From Archegozetes longisetosus (lineage: Eukaryota; Arthropoda; Arachnida; Sarcoptiformes; Trhypochthoniidae): a stretch of DNA of 64,000 nt. A model generated the notes under the pieces. That model was given only the letters and a program-made list of their open reading frames with translations, was not told where the DNA came from and made no database searches. Shown piece after piece: positions 12,301 to 24,667 of the stretch (positions are counted from its first letter, which is position 1; the number at the start of each line of letters is the position of its first letter). Made by a program: the position numbers and the translations under genes. The stretch lies in assembly GCA_018873245.2 (NCBI GenBank), contig JAEMBT020000002.1, positions 8,530,001 to 8,594,000 of the forward strand, in the 5' to 3' direction.

Positions 12301-15300
12301 GTTTCTAATTATCACTTGCAATAATAGGTTGAAAGACATGCTCATGAATTTTCTGCAACTGCGATCGAAAGGTATCGAAATCGTAGCGATTCGAATGAAT
12401 TACACCAACATTCTGGAGGAGGCCCTCATTCTGGTGCCAATGTTTCGACGGGTAGTCATTCTCAACCACAAATAGTTCGGAGGCGTCCATCACTTCTGCC
12501 ACATAATGCACAGACTAATGATTACAATATTCTCAGTTCAGCTGCAGCTTTACCTTCAGCTTATGTTAATAGAATTGATAAAGAAAGGTATACAACCGAA
12601 TATTTGTTAGTTTTGCTTTAATTATTTAGTTAATTAAACCGTGAACAAATCTAATGATCCAAATGACAATATTTTTGGCGAAGGTATGAACATATCTATC
12701 GTTCTTACGCTCCATATGACAGTCGTGCAAAAGCAAGTAATATTCAATCGTCACCGATGCCAATGCCATCGACAACACACACCGGTCCCACACCCATACA
12801 TATGGTTCAGCATGGATTACACTTGCCAGTTGGACCTCACCACCAGACTGCTCCAATGGTTCCTTCGCAACATTTAACACAATCACATATTATTCAAGAT
12901 ATGTCGGAAATTTCTGGCAATAAAAGGCCGCGTTTGGCGTTGAATGAGTCTAGAGCTCCTATACATCAACCTTTACTTATTGATACAAGAGATATTATCG
13001 AAGTTAAAAAAGTAATCAATAATTCTTTTAGATCTTTGCCCACATTTTCCTGCTTATCATATAGACTAAGATTTATGTCTGTCTAAGGTCGACTCACTTT
13101 GACAATGTTAGAAATACCTTGATATTATTTACAGCATTGAATTACTCATATAATTACTGCTATAAAGCTTGCATCACAACCCCATTATCTCATTATTGTT
13201 TGATAGTACTAGGTTTTGGCTAGCTTTTCCCGTTCTCTACGTGTAGATACTACTATTGTAGAAATTATTTTAGGAAATATTGATTTACTTTTTCAGTGCA
13301 TTATTTCGAGCATAAATCAAATTTATGATTCTTTTGATCTTTATCTTTCAAACAAAAAGTTGTTAAAATTAATGATAATCAATAAGTTGAAAGTCAATGC
13401 TTGCTAAATGAGGTTTTCTTCTAACTTCTACTGAAGCCCTATAGAACTTTTAAATATTTTTTATGATTTAACTAAACGTCAAATTTTTTTAAATTACTAA
13501 TGCGTCTGATATTGGGCTAGAATCTGAACAATTGTATTAAATATGAAAAAAATGAATTGATTGATTGTTTTGTATTGAATAGGAACCCGCGTACACGCCT
13601 CAAGTCGAAGCGATATCTCCAACGCTGCCAAATGAAGATATTCGACAAGAAATGTCACCTTTAAGGTCATCGAAAGATGAATTGTTACAAAATATAAATA
13701 AGATTGATAGGGAAATACTTCAGACAGAATCGCAAATTCAAAAGCTGAAGAAAAAGCACGTATGTATTGGATATGATTTAGAAAATATTGTTTATTGATT
13801 ACAATGAATTTATGATTATAGCAAGACTTAGAACTTGTTACAAGCAAACCAACTTCTGAGAACCAAGATTTACAAGACAATTCGAACGCTGAGTCCAAAC
13901 AACTCAGTATAGCCCAATTGATTTATTCTGATAATAAAGTAAGTCGTACTTTGTTTTAACTTCAGATTAATTTGTCCCAATCAATTATTCATTTATTTGT
14001 TTGACTGTTTAGGCCAAAACGTTGAAAGCTCATTCACAATTCGATAAATTGGGACCTAAAATTGAACTGGTATCGTATTACTCTACATTCTAAAGGGTGT
14101 CTCAATAAGTGTATGATCCGAAAACTTGAGTAGCCTTTTAATTATTCAATAAAGTTAAAAGCATATTATATAATTATACGCATAATATCAGCCAATCTTA
14201 ACAATTTAAGACTTGATTATGTCGTTGTGAAGTTTTATTACTATCATTAATGATCTGAATAAGATATTGAATCAAAAATAATACACTTGTTTGAGATATC
14301 GTTTATTATTAGATAAATTTTCAAGTTTGTTTCATTTACTCAGATCCTTTATTAAATTATATTTTTCGAATAGCCTTTATATAATCAGCCGTCTGATACT
14401 CCTATTTATCACGAAAACAAGAAGAAATTTGTTGGGTTTAAAAAGAAACTGATTTTCTATTTTAAAAAGAGATTTCATGAAAAACAAATAAGAGAACGTT
14501 ACTTAACAGACACTTATGACAAATTAATGCTTTCGTGGCTCAAAAAACTAGAGAAGAAGGAAACCAATCCAACCAAGAAGGCTAAAGATATTAAACTGAG
14601 AGAATATTTTGAAAAACAATTTCCAGAATTAAGGAAACAACGTGAAGATAAGGAAAGGTTTTCACGTGTTGGACAACGTATTAGAAGTGATGCAGAACTC
14701 GAAGAAATTATGGACGGTCTTCAAGAGCAGGAATTAGAGGATAAAAAGATGAGAAGTTATGCTGTTATACCGCCCATTCTTTTGGATAATAGACATAGGA
14801 AGCATAATTTTATCAATCGAAATGGAATTATTGAAGACCCGATGGCTGAGTACAAAGAGAGACAAATGCTTAATATATGGACTGATCAGGAAAAGGAAAT
14901 ATTTAGGGAAAAATATCTACAGCATCCAAAAAACTTTGGTCTCATTGCCAGTTATTTAGAACGAAAGAGTGTCTCCGAGTGTGTGCAATACTATTATCTT
15001 TCTAAGAAAAGTGAAAATTACAAACAACTATTAAGAAAACATGTGAAGAAGAGAACGCGTGCACTCGTCAAAGCTCAACAACAGCAGCAGCAGCAACAAC
15101 AACAGCAACAACAACAACAACAGCAACAGCAGCAGGCAGCACAACAAAGACCACCACCGAGTGTTGTGAACAAACAGCAAAATTCAGAGGAAGTGACAAA
15201 GAGTGCGCCCACAACCAGTACTTCGATAGCGACTCCAACGACGACAACAATAACAACTACTACTACTGCTGCTGCTACTGCTTCTCAATCTGTAGTGAAT

Positions 15301-18300
15301 GTGATCACAACAACAACAGCAACAACTTCTACCACCAACACTTCAACAAGTGTATTGACGAAACAAGAAAATGATAACATGAATGGTCCGACTCCTGTCG
15401 TGAAATCTGAAGATGCAATTATGAGCAGGAATAGTACAAAGTGTGATAATATAAGTGATAGCGAAGATATGAATGAGAACAATAATACGTGTGATAGTGC
15501 ACATAAATGTTGTCTTTGTGACAGTAAAGTAGAAAATTCTACTAAATCACGACCTGTTACACTTTCTAATATCAATCTGTATGGTATAAGCAATAATAAC
15601 TTCAAACAAGGAATGAGAGTATGCCTTATGTGTCACTTCAAGAATGTTCGCCGTCAGTGTCCCATTCCCTCCTGCAAAACGCCCCGAAGAAAGGTCAAAA
15701 GATTAAAAATGCTTCCACAACAATGGTTTGATATGAGTCCTGAAACTAGACAACAGTACGCTAATGAGTTGAATATATCAGTTGACGCCAAAACTGCCTG
15801 CCCGCGTTGCGTAATGAGAGTCTCGCGCAGAATAGGAGTTATCGCACCCACTCAACCAAATAGTCTCCATCAAAGTAATCAGTCTTCTCTTACCAATTCC
15901 TGGACTGAAAGTGAGATTGATCAAATCAAAAAGTCTATTAGAGAGCATGGCAAAAATTGGGCTGCAATAGCTGCTCAGGTCCGGACCAAAACAGTTAAAG
16001 AGTGTCGGACTTTTTATTTTAATTATAAGCATGAGTTGGAGTTGAATAAAATTATGGAAGAATTTATCATTAATTCTGGTAAACCTTTGAAAAATGGAGA
16101 ATCAGATTCCGATGAGTACTGGAATGAGATGAGTGACGGAGACAGTGAGGAGACGTCGAGCGCAGAAGAAGGCAATGATAGGTGTAATAGCGATACAGCC
16201 AGTGCTTCGAGTCCTATCAATAAAAACATGGAAGATGTGGACGTCAATCCAAAATCAATTCACGAGAAGTCCGATAATTTGAGCTGTTCTTCAACAACAA
16301 ACAATTTTCAGGAAGACTTCAGTAAACTTCAGGATTACAAAGGCTTGAGTGCATCGCAGGGAAGTCTGAAGAGTGATTATGATAGTAGTGCTACAATGAG
16401 TGCAGATGAAGGACAAGGAAACTGTGAGAACGAAAGACTTTCGTCTTCACCAGCTGTTAGTCTTCCCCCGAGAGCGAATTCAGCGATGCCTGTTTTTCCT
16501 CCTTCCAATAACATATATTTTCAACACCAACAGGTGGACAAACACGCGAGACCTGCCAGTCATGACGCAGCATTTGCTGTTGATATGGTGAGCAAAGTGT
16601 CGCACTCACCTTCTGTGTTGCGGACATCAGATTCAGCTAATGTAAACGCTCGCCAGAAAGTGCCGCCTTTCTTAATTAATCCAAACGCTCCGTCAACACA
16701 TCAAACATCGATTAGTTCGTCAGTTGTGAGTAATAAAGAAGAACCGACATGTGTCCGAGATTTGATATATCAGGCAATCGAAATGAGTCTTCAGTCGCCT
16801 CTGAAGCCAATGCGTAATAATAACGCTCAACCGATTGTTGGCAATGAGAACAATAAGCCAGAAAGTCATGATCTAATCAATTCTGGCATTTATTCCATGC
16901 CTATTAAACGTGAAAATATGGGTGATGTGAGCAAACACGACTCACTTTCGGGTAGTAGAGAGAGTCCATCTCGACTTTGTTTCAAAAATCCTGATCTACA
17001 GAGACCCGAGGGCTTAGCTATGATGGCATCGTATTCACACCACTTGAGTTCATCTCCTGGTCACCAACCCCATCCTTATGTCATCATTGAAGCAGACAAC
17101 TATGAGGTCCAAGATTTGAGCAAAAAAGACAGAAGACTCGATGATTATAGTCCGTCACGAAATTACAGTCCATCGCCTATGAAAGACAAAATGCTATTAC
17201 ATCGAGGTGACTATCCATATGGATGTATACCACTCGCTCATTCCAACCAAAATCGTGGTTCGACTCCTATTAATGAACAGAACATAGACACTAAGGATAA
17301 TTACAATTCAATCAAACATTCAGACTCTTCACGACATTCTGGATATGCTTTATCCGACAGGGTAGTTGCTCAACAGGATGTGATGCAACAACAGTCCCGA
17401 ACCTCGCCATCAAATCGTGGGGTCAATAAAATGTCAATAACTAAAGGAAGTCCAGTTCCGCCGCCTCCGCCATTAATCACATCTGGAAAACCACATCAAC
17501 CCTACTCTCAGTTATCTCCGAAAATGCCTTATAGAGAAAAATTAGTGCCAGTGTCTGCTGCAAGCGGTGGGTCTATAACTCAAGGAACTCCTGGAATACC
17601 ACAACAGAGCTTTCCTTATGGTCAGTCCAGATATGAAGGATTGCTTCGACAAATTCCTAAAGAGAGCGGATCGATCACACTAGGAACACCTCTGATTAGC
17701 TCTAATTCTAATTTACCGATCGATTCGATTAGAAGAAAAAATGATGCGATTGTTGTCGAGGCTGGTAGAGGTGAAATATTGCCACGACCCAACCTTAACC
17801 TCATGTACGACCCATCTGCTGAACAATTCTATCGAAGAGCTTCACCGACAGGACATCACTCGTATTCGCCTGGGTTTCAACAACAAAATGCCTATCAGTC
17901 GAGTCTCCATCAAATGAATAAATCGCCATTTCATAAAGAATCACAACTGAGTTCTAAGCAAATAATGATTGATTTTAACACTTCTAAGCAGATGCTGACA
18001 AGACGTGGTAGTAGTTCAAGCGAAAAAGATGCTCAATCATCGGCTCCAGTTCACGGACAGATTGAATCACGTTCTGCTCTTAACGAACAGAAAATTTCGT
18101 CACAAAATAGATTAACAAATTCTTATCCGAATTATCCACAGAATTCAGGCAATTCTGCTGTCACATCGATTCAATCATCTGTCTATTCTGATCGTGTACC
18201 ACACCGAGAAAGTCCAGCCGTGATTATTTCCGATAAGTCCCCAATAGTTGGTTCAACAGATGCACATTTATCTCATTGGTCATCGCGACATCCGACGATA

Positions 18301-21300
18301 GGATCCCAGAGTCCTAACTATGTGAGTCTATTTGAAATTGATATTTTTATATTTATTTGACTAATATTAAAATCTAATCACTAAATTCAATGATTAAACA
18401 GAGTCGTCAGAACGTAATACAGCACTGGAACGCACCAAATATGAAACAATCTGTAATTCAAACGCCAAAATCCAATTCTCCACGAGAATATCGGACTGAA
18501 GTGATTAGCCCCATTGCTCATTCAGGAATGAGAAGCTCGATATCACCTCACGTGTCCAACGCTTCTCTATATCCTCCATCACATGATGCATTCACAACAC
18601 TTGTAAACGCAGCTGCAGCACAACAAAGTATTGCTGTTCCTAACGATCGTAGGTCTGGTTCACATTCTGGGTCTCGCACTGACCTATCCATTCGTTCTCA
18701 TCCAAAAGATAAACCAAGTGTTGAAGGCTTAGAAAAGTCTTTGATGGAGATGCACGGAAGACCAAGAAGCTATAACGAAAATGACATCAATAGTGATTTA
18801 AGGTCAAAATCTGATGATAAAATTCGAGTACCAAGTCTTCCACATGAAAGCGAAGCTAAGCCGTATGCCTTGAATCGTTCCCACTTGTCAAGTTCTGACG
18901 ATCTCGCTTATGTGATGGAACAGAAAAGAAGATTAGAGTTAGAACAATACGCAGAAATGGATCGACAACGATACAACAGATCTGTCAATGAGCAGCAAAG
19001 TTCGGCTGCTGTTTCACAGTCCAGTCTGAGGTTCTCTCGCGAACCATTCTCTAGAGAACAGTTTGAAAGGGAACTTAGACAACAAGATCCCATAAGACAT
19101 ACCAGTGATCCCAAAATGAAACCTGAAGAAATGGCTGAATTGGCGCCTGAATTGAGGCACAATATGTCAATACAAAGACCTCAGGTGAGCGAGCTAGATA
19201 ACGAGGCATCAAAACTGTTCTCTCAATCATTTCAAAAAGACAATCAAAAAGCCAATTCGTCTCGTGGACAATTCACTGCCGCCAATTTGATAGACGCTAT
19301 TATTACTCATCAAATAAATTCATCGAGTGATTCACCGAATACCAGTTCTGTCAACCCTTCCACATCTAATGTTAACAATGCTTCGCCCCCAAGTAGTGTC
19401 GAATCTCTATTTGTGAGGTACAGAAATCCTGAAAAACCGGTTCAAACTCAATATTCGAATCGTGAGGAGATTGTGACTATAACTGACAGTCCAGATCCCG
19501 ATAAATCTTACCCTGCAAATGAAAGGCCACCGCAAGTTCCAAATCCACCTGTAAATGACTTTTCATCAAAAAACATAACATTAGGCGAGCACATCGCGAC
19601 TATTATTTCGAAAAATTATAACAATGACGGCCGAACTCATGCTAACACTCTGATGCAAATGGATTCTCGAAGTAGTCCCTCTGTTTACGGTATGCCGTCA
19701 ATGAATGTTGAGTCTAGAAATTCGATGCCACCGGTTTCTGGTTCTTGTGGAATGCTTGAAGGGATCGCTGCGGCTGCTGTTTCTAACGCTCCTTCTGATA
19801 GTAATAGTTCTCAAACTCATTCGCCGCCGCACTCCAGCTGGAAACTAAGAAAAGCTTTACAACAGGACAAAGAAGTGAAAGAGTCTGATGAGAGACAAAT
19901 AATTAGAATTGTTCAAAATGTGTCACCGAAAGAGCAAAGACCTGTCTATCAATCACCCGCAAAATCAACATCTCCTGCATTAAGTCATTATAATGTAGAG
20001 CCCATATCACCGCCTTCTCAATCAACTGAAAATAATGTTCAAATTGCAACAAATTTTACTCCATTGCAAACCACTTGGTCTCCAACCAGTGGAATACAAA
20101 ATCCCATAAGCAGCCGTCACCTGTACTATCCCGACAATTCCGATGTTTCTCATTCTAATTCTTCAAGTGTGGTGTCAAAACTGTCTCAACAAACAGTCAC
20201 AACAACTATTCCAACAAATTCGAGCTCTAATCGTACTCCTCAGTCGCAAATTGGTTTATCGCCTTTAGATTACGTTAAGAACAGAATAGTTGAAGTCATG
20301 AGAACCACATCTGATGATACCAGTGATGATGTGAATAAAAGATCTAATAGTGATGTCCAATCATTTCAGCATCAAAATGATAAACAGATGAAAGAAGAGT
20401 CGGACGATAAAATGAGAACAAACTCGGAAGTGAGCGAACGCTCAGGTCCTCCTGAATCTATAGACAATAAAACAGTGAATCCAATGACTCAGAAACAGGA
20501 AAAGTCAACTTCACCACCGATTGTCAGTGTCTCAAAGAGTTCAATACCGGTCACAATTTCGTCTTCATCTGGTCGCCAATCGGCTTCACCTTCAAGTTCA
20601 CAAAGCGCTGTAACTGTCGAAAATGACGAAAATGAAGGTCAGAGTTTACCTAAGAAAATGAGAATGAGTGTAGAGCAAGATTCTTCGGATTGTGTAGAAG
20701 CTGAGAGTTCGGGTAGAGCTTCAAATGCGACAATCAGTGCATCGAACGAAGTAATAACGAAACAGCCGATCGAAAATAAGTCAAATAACGAATCAGCAAT
20801 TTCTCAGAGTTCTACCGAAGGTGCAGTTGACAAAAATAAAACTGTTTCAAATGATTCCGTTCACAAGATTTCTTCGTCAGAAAACAATGAAACGCCTGTT
20901 AATGTTGAGAAATCCAACTGGGAAGTCAGCTCTGCCTGTAATGAGGAGACTTCAGATGATAAACAGCAGGACATGAAACAAATATATCCCGACAGTCCCA
21001 ATTCTCCGGGAGAAATGGTGATCGACGAGTCTGTTTCCACTCACGCTTCCTCATCATCACCTGTCGACAAAACAGATCCTGAATTTCCGCCCTCTTCTAC
21101 ACCCACTTCAACACAGCAGAGCCTAATATCGACAACTGAGATACAAAATAGTAATTCAACTGTTTCTACAAACAAAAAGTTAATCAGTTCGACCAGTGAG
21201 AATGCACTGCCCGAAGTTCCGAATCAAAGTCATTCTGTTTCTTCATCAGTGATCGAATTGAAGAAAAGTCCGATTGGAGTGAGCAGTGGTTTGAGTTCAA

Positions 21301-21737
21301 GTGTTGGTAGTGATCAGACGCAAGCCAACACGAACTGTTTGCCACAGGCCAGTCAATCAGAGAGATATTCTCCCTCCAACTCAGCCAACAATGTTTCGAG
21401 TTCTGGTACAAATTTATTTAATAGTTCTGGCGCTTCTATTGCCTCGTCAAATAGCAGTTCGTCATCGCAAGCAACTGCAAACACAGGAGGTAATGATAGT
21501 AAGAGTGATGGCCGGGATTTTGATAATAGGTTATTCGCTTACAATTTTGCTTATACGCCATTTACAGTTTCGAGTACGGCTCAATCCACCCCATCAATCG
21601 GGACTAGCTTGGCAGAACCACTCACACAAAGCTCTGGGTCTACTATTCAATCGTCTGCCGTCAGTGCCAGTGGAACGCCATCGAGTACTAGTAACACTAT
21701 GGCCCCACAATACGAGCCTTTATCGGATGACGAGTAG
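9376..21737 (+). CDS. Smr: SMRTER/NCoR-family nuclear receptor co-repressor
   Basis: Nine exons: 9376-9440, 11954-12203, 12328-12587, 12684-13011, 13583-13759, 13822-13938, 14013-14069, 14374-18321 and 18402-21737. All phases close and give 2845 aa. Seen in order: a KRPRL repression motif near residue 270; a coiled coil (SKDELLQNINKIDREI) of the type that binds TBL1/GPS2; the conserved segment up to SANT1 (about 584-632, QHPKNFGLIASYLERKSV), the deacetylase-activating region in this family; a polyQ run of about 20 near residue 655; a cysteine-rich block (about 797-903); SANT2 (about 927-975, HGKNWAAIAAQ); a DLSKK motif resembling CtBP sites near 1330; two CoRNR-like boxes, NLIDAIITHQI (about 2028) and ITLGEHIATII (about 2126); and a C-terminal YEPLSDDE tail. 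Known: these proteins bridge unliganded nuclear receptors to HDAC3. The first exon was chosen because its phase-2 end joins exon 2 exactly. Confidence 0.95.
9441..11953 (+). other. First intron of SMRTER
   Basis: A 2.5-kb intron, far longer than the other introns of this gene (about 80-570 nt). It begins GTTTGT and ends ATAG. I saw no second gene or clear transposon in it. Long first introns often carry enhancers, but no specific site can be claimed here. Confidence 0.65.
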
Positions 21738-21840
21738 TCTTACTGTGGCCCACAATACGAGCCCCTACCAGATGACGAGTAGTAGTCATATACTGTGGCC
21801 AACTATGCGAGCCCTTATCTGATGGCGAGTAGTAATCAGG
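21698..21840 (+). repeat. Three tandem copies of the SMRTER C-terminal coding segment
   Basis: The last coding segment (ending in YEPLSDDE and TAG at 21735-21737) is repeated twice downstream with a period of 46-50 bp. Copy 2 starts at 21746 and its TAG is at 21780-21782; copy 3 starts at 21796 and its TAG is at 21830-21832. Copy 2 lies in the same frame as the gene: 14 sense codons separate the two stops and again end PQYEPLPDDE. Copy 3 encodes a similar tail (CEPLSDGE) but is shifted in frame relative to copy 2. Confidence 0.85.
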
Positions 21841-21881
21841 ACTTAATTTATTGCTGACATGATTCAGTAGAGAAATTTATA

Positions 21882-21887
21882 AATAAA
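21882..21887 (+). terminator. Probable poly(A) signal of SMRTER
   Basis: AATAAA 145 nt past the SMRTER stop codon, in a TATATT-rich context. It is the first canonical hexamer downstream. Confidence 0.5.
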
Positions 21888-22272
21888 TATTATATATTAA
21901 AAATGCTGTGATATTGCGTGAGGATATTAACTATTTCACTTTTGTGGTTTTCATCTGAAACTTATTTCTCACTGCCGATCAAGTTCAAGATAAGCTAAGC
22001 TCACATCACATATAGTGTACATCCATTTTAATTATTACTCTTTCATAGCATACACATCATACAGTCAGTGCCTTCACTGGCAAGTCCTTATATTTTATCT
22101 AAACATTATTTCACCATTCTCTTCAAACGATCTCTTATGTATATTCATTTTCATAATTCTTTTCCATATTTTAATTTCACTGTTGTTGGCATTATTTTAA
22201 GCAGACATTGAAAGAAAAATTTATAATTTTTGAGAAACGGTGCAATCGGTTAATAACTTTATTAGGTTATGG

Positions 22273-22278
22273 ATTTAT
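22273..22278 (-). terminator. Probable poly(A) signal of CCT6
   Basis: AATAAA on the minus strand about 125 nt beyond the CCT6 stop, the first canonical hexamer I found in that direction. Confidence 0.45.
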
Positions 22279-22403
22279 TATCAGCTCACATGTAATACTT
22301 GTGTTTATGTAAATAATTAATACAAGTTATGAAAACTATTATTGTTGTTCTTTCTTTAAAAAATTAAGTTAAAATTAACATTAGGTTAGCATTTAGTGTA
22401 TTC

Positions 22404-24667
22404 TTAGTTTCCCTTATCTCCCTTAAGCGACGTCAATCCAGCGCGCATCATCTCATCCACTAATAACAAGTTGCACGCAATTGTTGTGCTGCAAACAAAA
22501 TGCATTTCAGTTCAGATCCATCCAAAACTTTTCATAAATACTTACCATGAGTTGATTAGTTGACGCTTCACTCTATAATTATCGTAGATTCCCAGATCCA
22601 CGGGATTTATTGGCTCTCCACTATTCAAGTCGACACCAACCGGTTGTTTGGAAGTATTGTATTCTTGCAACAGCTTAATTATGACGTCTTGCTGATCAAA
22701 GCCTGCATTGAAGGCCAACGTCTTTGGAATAACCAGAACTGAATCAGCGAATGCTTGTACCCCTAATTGTGCCTTTCCTTTGACTTCATTCTTGTATTTA
22801 AGGAGTTCCGAATAAAGCGCTATTTCGAAAGCCCCCGCACCCGGAACTAGGCTTTTATCTTCAATTGCATTCTTAATAGCTCTCAATCCATCACTAATGG
22901 CATCTTTCGCCTGAACTATTGAATGCTTGTTCGGGCCTTTTATTAGAATAGTCACCGATAAGGGATTCTTCAATTCTTCAACAAATGTGTATTTTTCCTC
23001 TCCTAAAGTGTGTTCGTAAACAACTCCTGCATATCCCAAACATTCAGGAGTCAATTCATCCAAAGAGTTCATCGGAAATCCTCCACACGCGAGAGTCAGT
23101 CGTTCCATATTTCTGCGTTTGGCTCTTCTAAGCGCTACAATTCCAGCCCTAGCCAAGGCGTCCAATGAAATAGGATCTATTCCTTGCTGGTTAATCACAA
23201 CGAAATTCTTTTCTTTGTCATCTCCACAAACTTTATTCTTCAAGTCAATAATTTTACTAATTCTATCATCAATAAATTTTCGTTCGGCTTCAACCAATTT
23301 CTCTCGCTCTTCGGCCGATTTGTAGAAGAAACCCGAATGAACAGTACTGTAAAAATTTAGACAATATTAGCCTCAAGTTGAGATCAAAAATAACTCATTG
23401 AACTGAGGAATCATTAGACATACGTTTTCTCGTATTCCAACGAGACATTGCACGTCAGAATGAATGCATTTCTCACAAGTTTCTTCATATCTGGATGTCT
23501 CGCTCCATGATCTAAAACAAGACCCTTGATTAGAGCCGTGTCTTCGACTGACTTGTGTTGCATTTCTTGTATTTCAACCATAAACAGATCGATTGGTTTA
23601 TCTGGTTGTCTTATGCTGAGAATAGCGTCGACACAAATCTCTGCCAAATGATCAGAGAGTTTGTGGTGGACCTTTGTTCGCAAAGACGTCTTGGCGACAT
23701 TAACCAAAGTGTTTCTATCGTTATCTTTTTGTTCAATCTTGATGGCATCGAGCACTTGGAGAGCCTTCTTACGCGACAAATCATAACCATCAGCAATCAC
23801 ACGAGGATGTAATCCCTATCACAATAAATCACCATTAGTTTGACTAAAATTTTGATTCAAGTATTATTCACCCGATCATCACCTCGTTTATGAAGAGTTC
23901 TGCTTGTTTTAGAAGTTCCCCAATGAGAAGTACAGTAGAAGTGGTTCCGTCACCTGTTTCATCGTTTTGTGCGGTCGATGCCTTTGCGATCAGTGAAGCC
24001 GTTGGGTGTTGTATTTGCTAAAAAACATCAAATTCATTTCTTATTAAATTACTTAAACTCTTATTTTAAAGTTCCTTATTCAACTATTTCTTATTAAATC
24101 ATTCTTTCGTTTCTATTATTGTCGGCACTCAGTTAAACAATTTTTAGATTTCTCAATTTTCAAATTTTCAATTCTAAGTCTTGGAGTTTCGATTCAAAGA
24201 CAAACCTTTAGTTGAGAGTTGATTTTAATTCAAACTATTTTGAAGTAGTTTTCATTTAAAAACAATAACTATTGAACATTTACAAAACTTAATAAAATAA
24301 ATATCAAGTACCATTTCATGTAAGAGGACATTTCCATCTTTAGTGATTTTGATGTCTCCACCACCGCTTACCAGCCTTTAAACAAATAAAATCATTAGAA
24401 TTAAGAATTGAGTAGAAAATGAATGAACTAAACGAGAAGTCCATTTAAGGCATTTTCCTATAACAGAAAGCATTGACACAAAGCGAGCCATGCCTTCAAC
24501 GCATTATTATAGTATACAAACTATTAATACATTTTCATTGTTCCCTTTGGACCCAAATTCGTCCTCAGAACTTCTTGAAGACCTTTAGCCCCACTTATGT
24601 TGATGGCTAAGGCTTGAGAATGTCTGGCAATCTCTGCCTTCGGGTTTAATGCGTGAATTGCTGCCAT
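22404..24667 (-). CDS. CCT6: T-complex protein 1 subunit zeta (CCT6)
   Basis: Six exons: 24667-24531, 24375-24312, 24017-23883, 23815-23424, 23346-22546 and 22488-22404. All phases close and give 537 aa (family about 531). Seen: the group II chaperonin signatures [10 protein letters not shown] near residue 40, GDGTT at 89-93 in the ATPase domain, HGARHPDM and [13 protein letters not shown] at the intermediate domain, [17 protein letters not shown] in the apical part, and GVDLNSGEP plus [11 protein letters not shown] at the C-terminal equatorial domain. Known: one of eight subunits of the cytosolic TRiC/CCT ring that folds actin, tubulin and WD-repeat proteins with ATP. The start ATG ([12 protein letters not shown]) aligns directly with the family N-terminus. 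It converges on SMRTER and is divergent from the RNF34-like gene. Confidence 0.97.

Larger units (their letters stand above)
21738..22403. other. Converging 3' UTRs of SMRTER and CCT6
   Basis: The 0.67 kb between the two convergent stop codons. A plus-strand AATAAA at 21882-21887 suits SMRTER, and a minus-strand AATAAA at 22273-22278 suits CCT6. No further gene is seen. Confidence 0.65.

Noticed and set aside
13216..13407. Open frame of 63 aa in the SMRTER intron after exon 4
   Set aside because: Lies fully inside an intron between two exons that join in phase; no conserved motif.
15068..15605. Open frames on the minus strand opposite SMRTER (also 15654-16247, 17622-17804 and 18908-19162)
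   Set aside because: They are antisense to low-complexity coding sequence (polyQ, Thr-rich and Ser-rich). Translations are Val/Ala/Leu-biased without domains.
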